A stretch of DNA of 41,668 nucleotides, taken from UBA11475 sp045593005 (GTDB lineage: Bacteria > Bacillota > Clostridia > Christensenellales > Borkfalkiaceae). A model generated the notes under the pieces. That model was not told the origin of the DNA, did not search any database, and saw only the letters and a program-made list of their open reading frames with translations. Location of the stretch: positions 1 through 41,668 of the forward strand of contig JAZNVV010000028.1 in the NCBI GenBank assembly GCA_045593005.1. Reading direction: 5' to 3'. Made by a program: the position numbers and the translations under genes. Shown piece after piece: positions 1 through 6,804 of this stretch. Every line of letters starts with the position of its first letter. The first letter of the stretch is position 1.

Positions 1-560
1 GTTTTAACAATAAAATTGTAGACGTTATCGGCAAAAATGCTGATTTAAAAGATATTGTAACGGCAGTTAAGCAACTTGGTTACGAACTTTCTGAAACCGA
101 TTTTGGCAACGTTTATGAAGAATTTAAAAAGCTTATTGCTAACAAGGAAAGTATTGACAAAAAGGAACTTGAAGCAATAGTAGCGTCTACGGCTATGCAA
201 GTACCTTCAACTTACCACCTTATCAATTACGTCGTAACAAGCAGTAATATTATTCCTGCAACGGCAAACGTTACACTTGAAAAGGATGGTGAGCGTTTTA
301 CAGGTGTTTCTACGGGCGACGGTCCTATAGACGCAGCGTTCCACGCTATCGAACAAATTGTTGGACACCATTATGAACTTGATGATTTCCAAGTTCACGC
401 TGTAACAAAGGGTAGAGAGGCTGTTGGTTCTTCAATTATAAGATTACGTGCTGACGGTAAACTTTATCCAGGCAACGGCGTTTCAACCGACATTGTAGGC
501 GCTTGTTTGCGCGCTTATATCAACGCATTGAATAAAATTGTATACGAAGGTAACAAATAA
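1..560 (+). CDS. leuA: 2-isopropylmalate synthase family protein, C-terminal part (5' end outside window)
   Basis: The reading frame is open from the first bases (codons in phase with position 3), so the gene enters from the left and only about 185 C-terminal residues are visible. The last ~120 residues match the LeuA regulatory/dimerisation domain, with the signature TGDGPIDAAFHAIEQI and the later GNGVSTDIVGA. In this family the domain binds the feedback inhibitor (leucine in 2-isopropylmalate synthase). The enzyme condenses acetyl-CoA with 2-oxoisovalerate as the first step of leucine synthesis. The catalytic TIM barrel is not in the window, so a citramalate- or homocitrate-type relative cannot be excluded. 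The stop codon overlaps the next start by one base (TAATG), which suggests translational coupling with the acyl-CoA-ligase fusion. The position beside branched-chain genes supports the leucine reading. Confidence 0.8.
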   Translation, partial: FNNKIVDVIGKNADLKDIVTAVKQLGYELSETDFGNVYEEFKKLIANKESIDKKELEAIVASTAMQVPSTYHLINYVVTSSNIIPATANVTLEKDGERFTGVSTGDGPIDAAFHAIEQIVGHHYELDDFQVHAVTKGREAVGSSIIRLRADGKLYPGNGVSTDIVGACLRAYINALNKIVYEGNK

Positions 561-3013
561 TGAAACTTGCATTTTCAGATAAACATATATCGTGCAATTC
601 GTTTATCGAATTGTGTAATTTAACACGTGATTATGGTTTTGACGCATTTGAAATTTCTGATGCAGAAGTGGAAAAGTCCATTCACGCCGACAGTATTTTT
701 AAGCAAAATTGCACGGCTGATGCAAAACGTAAACTTATTAATCGTCATATCGCTATTTCGGCTTTGGGTTGTCCTGAAAAAATTAGCGACAACGCTGACG
801 GAGCAAAAATTGCAAAATGCGTTGAATACGCATCTTGCGCCTTGGTAAAAGGTATCGTATTAAGGTTTGACAGTATTCCTAGCGAAAGTAAATTAAAAGA
901 AATTTTAACCCCTGCAATTACCCTTGCTGAAAGTTTAGGCGTTTCAATTATGTTTGAAACGATAGGACCACTTGCAAAGACGGAAAAAACTCTTGAAGTT
1001 ATCAATATGTTTTCGTCAGTTTGTCTTAAAGTTTGTTGGAATATTAGAGAAACGTATTTTACTGCTGGCGAATCTGCCGACACGACTATTCAACTTTTAG
1101 GTGCGTATATCGGTTACGTTCGTCTTGGCGATAGATTGAACGGAAAAAATACCATTATCGGTGACGGGGAACTTCCTGTTAAAGATTTTATGAACGCTTT
1201 ACGTTCACTAAACTACGACGGCTACGTTTGCGCAAGCGACGCAGGTGAAATTACTTCGGGCGATATTATACTTACTCACTTTAAAAGTTTTTTAACTAAA
1301 ACAACGGAAGATATTTTACCAAAACCAAAATATTATAATAGGTCGAAAACTGGCACGCATCCTTGGAAGAAGTATGACGTTTTAGATATAACTTTTTCAG
1401 AAGTTTTAGACGAAATGGTCAAGTGCTATCCTGACCAGTATGCGTTTAAATATACCACGCTTGACTATACAAGGACGTATTCACAATTCCGTGACGACGT
1501 AGACAAGGTTGCGCAAGCGCTCATTTCATTAGGCGTTGAACCTGGTCATCACGTGGCAATTTGGGCGACTAATATTCCACAATGGTTTTTGACTTTCTGG
1601 GCAACGGTTAAAATAGGCGCCGTATTAGTTACCGTAAACACAGCGTATAAAATTCACGAAGCAGAATACCTTTTAAGGCAATCAGATACACACACGCTTG
1701 TTATGATAGATAGTTGCAAAGATTCCGATTATAAAGCTACTATAGAGGAGCTTTGCCCTGAACTTAAAAATTTAACGCCAGGTCAACCACTCTATTCTAA
1801 AAAATTACCGTTTTTGCGCAACGTAATTACGGTCGGTTTTGAAATGGACGGTTGTCTTGAGTGGGAAGATTTTTTCAAACGTTCTGCACTTGTTCCAAAA
1901 GAAGAAGTTAGAAGAAGAGCGTCTGCCGTTAAGCCTGACGACGTATGTAATATGCAATATACTTCGGGAACGACTGGTTTCCCTAAAGGAGTAATGCTTA
2001 CGCATAGAAATATCATCAATAACGGTAAAATTATCGGCGATAGAATGGATATTTCTACTGCTGATAGAATGATGATACAAGTACCTATGTTCCATTGTTT
2101 TGGTATGGTATTGTCTATGACTAATATGATGACGCACGGTGGAACGATATGTCCTATGCCGTACTTTTCACCAAAATCTTCACTTGCTTGCGTAAATGAC
2201 GAAAAAATAACTTGCTTTAACGGTATTCCTACCATGTTTATTGCAATGTTTAACCACTCCGATTTTGCAAAAACGGACTTTTCGCATATACGTACTGGTA
2301 TTATGGCTGGAGCAAACTGTCCACCTGAACTTATGCGTAGGGCAGCCGCTGAAATGAATATGAAAGAAATCATAAGCGTTTACGGTCAAACGGAAGCATC
2401 ACCTGGTTGCACTATGGGCGAAGTAAATGAAGATATAGACCACCGTGTAGAAACGGTTGGCAGCGCTTTTCCAGGAGTTGAGTGTAAAATTATTGACCCA
2501 GAAACTGGCGAAGAACTCCCTGACGGAGAAAATGGTGAATTCGTTGCGCGTGGCTATAATATAATGAAAGGTTACTACAAAATGCCAAAGGCAACCGAGC
2601 AAACGATTGACGCTGACGGTTGGCTACACAGTGGTGACATTTGTTGCCGTACGCCTGACGGTTATTATAAGGTTACCGGTCGTCTTAAAGATATGATTAT
2701 TCGTGGTGGTGAAAACTTATATCCAAGGGAAATTGAAGAATTTTATTTAACGCACGACAAAGTTCGCGACGTTCAAGTCGTTGGTGTTCCTGACGAAAGA
2801 TACGGGGAAGAGGCTTGTGCATGGATAATTCTTAAAAAAGGCGAAACGGCTACGGAAGACGACATGCGTGATTATGGTAATTCACATATGGCAAAGCATA
2901 AAGTTCCAAGGTATTTTATATTCGCTAGCGAATTCCCTATGAACGCTGCAGGTAAAATATTAAAATATAAAATGCGTGAAAGTTCGATAGAACTTTTGGG
3001 GATAAAAAAGTAG
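560..3013 (+). CDS. Fusion of a sugar-isomerase-like TIM barrel and an AMP-forming acyl-CoA ligase
   Basis: The protein has 817 residues. Residues ~1-255 look like a xylose-isomerase/AP-endonuclease-2-type TIM barrel (starts MKLAFSDKHISCNSF, repeated beta-strand pattern, GDGELPVKDFMNALRSLNYDG near the end of the domain). Residues ~270-810 form an AMP-binding acyl-CoA ligase. The phosphate loop YTSGTTGFPKG starts at about residue 467, followed by YGQTEASPG, GWLHSGD, GRLKDMIIRGGENLYP and the C-terminal lysine motif AAGKILKYKMR. Such ligases make acyl-CoA from a carboxylic acid, ATP and CoA via an acyl-adenylate. The ATG overlaps the leuA stop codon. The substrate is unknown; the neighbours suggest a short branched or related acid. 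The role of the barrel domain is unknown. Both domains appear complete, and I see no frameshift at the junction. Confidence 0.85.
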   Translation: MKLAFSDKHISCNSFIELCNLTRDYGFDAFEISDAEVEKSIHADSIFKQNCTADAKRKLINRHIAISALGCPEKISDNADGAKIAKCVEYASCALVKGIVLRFDSIPSESKLKEILTPAITLAESLGVSIMFETIGPLAKTEKTLEVINMFSSVCLKVCWNIRETYFTAGESADTTIQLLGAYIGYVRLGDRLNGKNTIIGDGELPVKDFMNALRSLNYDGYVCASDAGEITSGDIILTHFKSFLTKTTEDILPKPKYYNRSKTGTHPWKKYDVLDITFSEVLDEMVKCYPDQYAFKYTTLDYTRTYSQFRDDVDKVAQALISLGVEPGHHVAIWATNIPQWFLTFWATVKIGAVLVTVNTAYKIHEAEYLLRQSDTHTLVMIDSCKDSDYKATIEELCPELKNLTPGQPLYSKKLPFLRNVITVGFEMDGCLEWEDFFKRSALVPKEEVRRRASAVKPDDVCNMQYTSGTTGFPKGVMLTHRNIINNGKIIGDRMDISTADRMMIQVPMFHCFGMVLSMTNMMTHGGTICPMPYFSPKSSLACVNDEKITCFNGIPTMFIAMFNHSDFAKTDFSHIRTGIMAGANCPPELMRRAAAEMNMKEIISVYGQTEASPGCTMGEVNEDIDHRVETVGSAFPGVECKIIDPETGEELPDGENGEFVARGYNIMKGYYKMPKATEQTIDADGWLHSGDICCRTPDGYYKVTGRLKDMIIRGGENLYPREIEEFYLTHDKVRDVQVVGVPDERYGEEACAWIILKKGETATEDDMRDYGNSHMAKHKVPRYFIFASEFPMNAAGKILKYKMRESSIELLGIKK

Positions 3014-3020
3014 GTGAAAA

Positions 3021-3857
3021 ATGTTTCCTATAATAGACTGTCATTGTCATATATATCCCGAAAAAATTGCCGATAAAGCCGTTCAGGGCATAAGTGATTT
3101 TTACCAAGTAGATATGTGTTACGACGGTAGATTAAAAACGTTATTGACTGAAAACGAAAAATACGGCATCACTCACAGCCTTATATTTTCAGTTGCTACA
3201 AAGCCGTCGCAAGTTAAGTCGATTAACGAGTTTATCGCACAAAACACCTCTATAGCGCCCGATAAATTCACGGGACTGGGAACTTTGCACCCAGATAGCG
3301 AAGATATAAAAAGCGACGTTGACCATCTTTTAGAACTTGGTTTAAAAGGGGTAAAAATCCACCCTGAATTTCAAGGCGTAAAGATTAACGACGAAAGGTG
3401 TTATAAAATATACGAACTTTGCCGTGGTAAACTGCCCGTGCTTTTCCATACGGGTGATAACCGATACGATATGTCAAACCCCGATAATTTATTACCTATA
3501 CTTAAACAATTTCCAGACCTTACGGTAATAGGCTCTCATTTTGGTGGGTATTCGGTGTGGGACGACGCTATGAAGAATTTTTCCGGTTTTGACAATTTAT
3601 ACGTTGACTGTTCTTCGGCAATGCCGTTTATGAGTGCAAAAAAAGGGAGAGAACTCGTGGACTTTTACGGCGCAGATCACGTGCTTTTCGGCACGGACTT
3701 TCCTATGTGGAATATCGGTGAAGAATTAAACCGTTTTAACGAACTTGGTTTAAGTAATGACAAAAAAGAGTTAATATTATATAAAAATGTTTGTAAATTA
3801 TTCAAAATTGACGAAGATAAAATTATAAAAAACTTCGAAAAAACATATAAAAAATAA
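3021..3857 (+). CDS. Metal-dependent amidohydrolase (amidohydrolase 2 family)
   Basis: This 278-residue protein has the metal-binding HxH motif at the N-terminus (DCHCHIYP, His8 and His10), a conserved Lys/His strand (GVKIHPEFQG), a third histidine in GSHFGG and the late aspartate in GTDFPMW. Those are the ligand positions of the amidohydrolase-2 branch of the superfamily, which includes hydrolases and non-oxidative decarboxylases. It starts 7 bases after the acyl-CoA-ligase stop with a TAGGTG ribosome binding site, so it is co-transcribed with leuA and the ligase. Its TAA is immediately followed by the -35 box of the next promoter. The substrate cannot be read from the sequence; the context hints at an acyl or carboxylate metabolite. 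Confidence 0.75.
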   Translation: MFPIIDCHCHIYPEKIADKAVQGISDFYQVDMCYDGRLKTLLTENEKYGITHSLIFSVATKPSQVKSINEFIAQNTSIAPDKFTGLGTLHPDSEDIKSDVDHLLELGLKGVKIHPEFQGVKINDERCYKIYELCRGKLPVLFHTGDNRYDMSNPDNLLPILKQFPDLTVIGSHFGGYSVWDDAMKNFSGFDNLYVDCSSAMPFMSAKKGRELVDFYGADHVLFGTDFPMWNIGEELNRFNELGLSNDKKELILYKNVCKLFKIDEDKIIKNFEKTYKK

Positions 3858-3886
3858 TTGACAAGTGGTTTATGCAGTAGTATAAT
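3858..3886 (+). promoter_or_regulatory. Promoter of the first T-box transcript
   Basis: A perfect TTGACA (3858-3863) and TATAAT (3881-3886) are separated by 17 bp. The -35 box abuts the stop codon of the amidohydrolase gene. Transcription should start near 3893, just ahead of the T-box stem I. Confidence 0.85.
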
Positions 3887-3892
3887 TTTGAT

Positions 3893-4183
3893 ATAAATTA
3901 ATAAAATGCTATGACGAAGACGGATTTAACCGTATATTTTACAGAGAGTCGGGTAAGGTGCAAGCCGATAAATTAAAGTTAAAATCTTATCACTTCCGAG
4001 CAGGGGACTTCAAAGTGTAAACAAGTAAAGTTTCTCGTGATTGCTGCGTTAATGCATAGGGCTTGTTGGAGCCTGAGTGGTGTGGACTACACACAATTTG
4101 AGTGGTACCGCGGAGTATATATTCCGTCTCAAAAGTTTATTCTTTTGGGACGGTTTTTTATTTATAAAAAAAGGAGTAAAATT
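3893..4183 (+). ncRNA. T-box riboswitch, probable isoleucine (AUC) specifier
   Basis: The leader has the T-box sequence GAGTGGTACCGCGG at 4100-4113; its UGGU can pair with a tRNA ending ACCA. Stem I shows the AG bulge and distal loop (CAGAGAGTCGGG ... GGTGCAAG ... CCGA, 3941-3968). A lower helix CGGA (3921-3924)/TCCG (3995-3998) and an upper helix ATTTTAC (3936-3942)/GTTAAAAT (3978-3985) enclose an internal loop whose 3' side reads CTT-ATC-ACT. The specifier position, placed as in known T-boxes (about ten bases before the CCGAGC segment), is ATC, an isoleucine codon. The ligase gene follows the terminator. Uncharged tRNA-Ile should stabilise the antiterminator and switch the gene on. The T-box itself is nearly certain; the specifier assignment is by hand alignment. 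Confidence 0.9.
4124..4159 (+). terminator. T-box-controlled intrinsic terminator (first leader)
   Basis: A 12-bp stem (4124-4135 with 4142-4153, one G-U pair) with a 6-base loop is followed by six T residues. Its 5' arm lies directly after the T-box sequence, which must pair with upstream leader bases to form the competing antiterminator. Confidence 0.9.
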
Positions 4184-6451
4184 ATGAACACTAATCAAAC
4201 CAATTCAAGACTTGCTGAAATTGCTGAAAGAATTAGAGAATTGCGTGAAATTATGGGGTATTCGGTGGCAGAAATGGCTCAAAAGACCGACGTTTCAGAG
4301 CAATTATACACTTCTTACGAAAGTGGCAAACAAGATATTCCATTTTCGTTCATTCATAAGTGCGCGCTTAATTTGGGTGTTGAACTTACCGAACTTTTAG
4401 AAGGTAAAGGCGCACGTCTTTCAAGTTACACGATTACGCGTAAGGGCGACGGTCAGGCAACTGCAAAGGAAGAAGGTATTGATATTAAAAACCTTGCTCC
4501 TAAATTTAGAAACAAAATTGCCGAACCTTACTGGGTTAGATATGAATATTCACCTTCACAGCAAAATAAGCCTATCCATTTAGCAACGCATAGTGGACAG
4601 GAGTTCGACCTTGTTATGTCGGGTAGTTTAAAAGTTCAGATAGGCGAACATACTGAAATATTAAATGAGGGCGACAGTATTTATTACAACAGTTCTACGC
4701 CACACGGTATGATTGCCGTCGGTGGAAAAGACTGCGTTTTCTGCGCAGTAGTTTTACCTGGTGAAAACACTAAAGAAGAAGTCGTTAGAAGTTCTATCGC
4801 TACGGCAAAAACTTCTGAAAGCCTTATTTGTGAAAAGTTTATCGACGTTGTTGAGGACGAAAAGGGCGCTCTTTTAGATATTAAGTTTAAAAATACTGAA
4901 GTATTCAACTTTGGTTTTGACGTGGTAGATGCTATTGCTAAAAAATATCCTGACAAACTTGCTATGATTTACGTAGATAAAAATCATAACGAAAAAAGAT
5001 TTACTTTTAAGGATATTAAGCGCGCGTCAAATCAATGCGCTAACTATCTTGCGTCGCTTGGTATTAAAAAAGGCGATAAGGTAATGCTTGTCCTTAAACG
5101 TCACTATCAATTCTGGTTTGCAATGGTAGCCTTACATAAACTTGGTGCCGTTGCTATCCCTGCGACAAATCAACTTAAAGAACACGACTTTGAATATCGT
5201 TTCAACGCGGCTGGCGTAAAAGCAATTATTTGTACGTCTGATGGGGACGTTGCTGAAATTGCAGACAACGCTTCTAAAAACGCACCTACTTTAAAAACAA
5301 AGATTATCGTTGGTAATAAGAGGGAAGGCTGGCACGACTTTAACGAAGAATACGTTCGTTTTACCGGCAAGTTTGAAAGAACGGAAGATTCATCTTGTGG
5401 TGATGATACTGCTTTAATGTTCTTTACTTCAGGCACGACTGGAAACCCAAAAATGGCTGCGCATAAACACACGTACGCGCTTGGCCACTACGTTACGGCT
5501 AAATACTGGCATTGTTGCCAGCGCGACGGCTTGCACTTAACTATTTCCGACACGGGTTGGGGTAAATCGCTTTGGGGTAAACTTTACGGTCAATGGCTTT
5601 GCGAAGGCGCAGTATTTGTTTACGACTTTGATAAGTTCGAAGCAAGCGATATTCTTCCTATGTTTGCTAAATATCAAATCACTACTTTCTGTGCTCCACC
5701 TACTATGTTGCGTATGTTTATTAAGAGTGATTTGAAAAATTATGATTTAAGTTCAATCAAACATATGACCACGGCTGGCGAGGCGTTAAACCCTGAAGTT
5801 TACCGTCAGTTTGAAATGGCTACAGGTCTAAAGATAATGGAGGGCTTTGGTCAAACGGAAACTACGCTTACTATTTGCAACTTATTTGGCACAACGCCAA
5901 AAATCGGTTCAATGGGTAAAGCGTCGCCACAATACGACGTCGATATCGTTGACCTTGACGGCAATTCTGTTGCACCGGGCGAAACGGGTGAAATCGTTAT
6001 CCGTACAAAAGACGGCGCGCCTTGTGGCTTATTTAAGGAATATTATCGCGATAAAGAACTTACCGACGACGTATGGCACGACGGAATGTATCACACTAAA
6101 GATACTGCTTGGCGTGATGAGGACGGATATTTTTACTACGTATCACGTATAGACGACGTTATTAAGTCTTCAGGCTACCGTATCGGACCGTTTGAAATTG
6201 AAAGCGTTATTATGGAACTTCCTTACGTGTTAGAATGTGGTGTTTCGGCAGCACCTGATGAAATAAGAGGGCAAGTTGTTAAGGCAAGCATTGTATTGAC
6301 AAAGGGAACTGTTCCGTCGGAAGAATTAAAGAAAGAAATTCAACAATACGTTAAATCACACACTGCTCCTTATAAATACCCACGTATTATTGAATTTAAG
6401 GATGAGTTACCAAAGACTATTAGTGGTAAAATTCAACGTAATAAGTTATAA
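4184..6451 (+). CDS. XRE-cupin-acyl-CoA ligase fusion, first copy (behind Ile T-box)
   Basis: This 755-residue protein uses ATG 4184 with an AAGGAG site 8 bases upstream. The open frame continues to 4037, but that part is the T-box leader and not protein. Residues ~10-70 are an XRE helix-turn-helix (IRELREIMGYSVAEMAQKT). Residues ~125-190 are a cupin barrel (HSGQEFDLVMSGSLKVQIG, then GDSIYYNSSTPHGMIAVG). Residues ~230-750 are an AMP-forming acyl-CoA ligase: TSGTTGNPK from residue 415, EGFGQTETT, SRIDDVIKSSGYRIGPFE and the C-terminal lysine motif LPKTISGKIQRNKL. The segment SDTGWGKSLWGKLYGQWL resembles medium-chain acyl-CoA synthetases. XRE-cupin proteins usually repress genes in response to a small ligand, so this may be both enzyme and regulator. 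Inferred substrate: 2-methylbutyrate, the Ile skeleton minus carboxyl and amino groups. No terminator follows before the next promoter. Confidence 0.88.
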   Translation: MNTNQTNSRLAEIAERIRELREIMGYSVAEMAQKTDVSEQLYTSYESGKQDIPFSFIHKCALNLGVELTELLEGKGARLSSYTITRKGDGQATAKEEGIDIKNLAPKFRNKIAEPYWVRYEYSPSQQNKPIHLATHSGQEFDLVMSGSLKVQIGEHTEILNEGDSIYYNSSTPHGMIAVGGKDCVFCAVVLPGENTKEEVVRSSIATAKTSESLICEKFIDVVEDEKGALLDIKFKNTEVFNFGFDVVDAIAKKYPDKLAMIYVDKNHNEKRFTFKDIKRASNQCANYLASLGIKKGDKVMLVLKRHYQFWFAMVALHKLGAVAIPATNQLKEHDFEYRFNAAGVKAIICTSDGDVAEIADNASKNAPTLKTKIIVGNKREGWHDFNEEYVRFTGKFERTEDSSCGDDTALMFFTSGTTGNPKMAAHKHTYALGHYVTAKYWHCCQRDGLHLTISDTGWGKSLWGKLYGQWLCEGAVFVYDFDKFEASDILPMFAKYQITTFCAPPTMLRMFIKSDLKNYDLSSIKHMTTAGEALNPEVYRQFEMATGLKIMEGFGQTETTLTICNLFGTTPKIGSMGKASPQYDVDIVDLDGNSVAPGETGEIVIRTKDGAPCGLFKEYYRDKELTDDVWHDGMYHTKDTAWRDEDGYFYYVSRIDDVIKSSGYRIGPFEIESVIMELPYVLECGVSAAPDEIRGQVVKASIVLTKGTVPSEELKKEIQQYVKSHTAPYKYPRIIEFKDELPKTISGKIQRNKL

Positions 6452-6477
6452 GATTTAATAAATCACAAAGGAAAATC

Positions 6478-6507
6478 TTGACAGATATCATATAAATATG
6501 ATATAAT
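6478..6507 (+). promoter_or_regulatory. Promoter of the second T-box transcript
   Basis: TTGACA (6478-6483) and TATAAT (6502-6507) are separated by 18 bp, 26 bases after the upstream ligase stop. No strong terminator separates the two units, so some read-through from the first ligase is likely. Confidence 0.8.
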
Positions 6508-6513
6508 CGTACA

Positions 6514-6804
6514 TAAATTAAAGGCGTTGACGAAAAGGGCGTTTTCGTAGCGATTAAGAGAGACGGTGGTTGGTGTAAACCGTTGCGTGAAAATTGCGCT
6601 GTAGTTTTTGAGCCTGGTGGAAGAAATTTGTTTATTTTTAGCAAAGAGTAGAACTACCACGTGAGTGCTACGTTAGTGCATAAGACGGTTGTCTGAGTGG
6701 CGCTTTTTGCGCAACTTGAGTGGTACCGCGGGCATAAATTTTCGGCTCGTCTCAAGGATATTTCTTTGGGGCGAGTTTTTATTCTTCGTCCGTTGGAGGT
6801 AAAT
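6514..6804 (+). ncRNA. T-box riboswitch, probable valine (GUA) specifier
   Basis: The T-box sequence GAGTGGTACCGCGG lies at 6718-6731, again with UGGU for an ACCA-ended tRNA. Stem I has the canonical distal part (AGAGAGACGGTGGTTGGTG ... AAACCGT, 6557-6583). A lower helix CGAAAA (6531-6536)/TTTTTG (6605-6610) and an upper helix GCGATT (6550-6555)/AATTGC (6592-6597) leave a 3' internal-loop strand GCT-GTA-G. The triplet at the specifier position is GTA, a valine codon. Shifting the frame by one base would give other codons, so the call is less secure than that for the first leader. The downstream genes (ligase, aminotransferase, VOR) fit valine. Low tRNA-Val charging should increase read-through into the operon. 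Confidence 0.88.
6746..6780 (+). terminator. T-box-controlled intrinsic terminator (second leader)
   Basis: A 12-bp stem (6746-6757 with 6764-6775, containing several G-U pairs) is followed by five T residues, directly downstream of the T-box sequence. Confidence 0.88.

Noticed and set aside
1792..2373. 193-codon open frame on the minus strand
   Set aside because: It lies wholly inside the acyl-CoA-ligase fusion, has no ribosome binding site and resembles no protein.
4037..4183. N-terminal extension of the first XRE-cupin-ligase
   Set aside because: The open frame runs through the T-box sequence and terminator. ATG 4184 has a proper ribosome binding site and gives a normal XRE start.
6697..6804. 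N-terminal extension of the second XRE-cupin-ligase
   Set aside because: Same reason: it is leader RNA. GTG 6805 follows GGAGGT.
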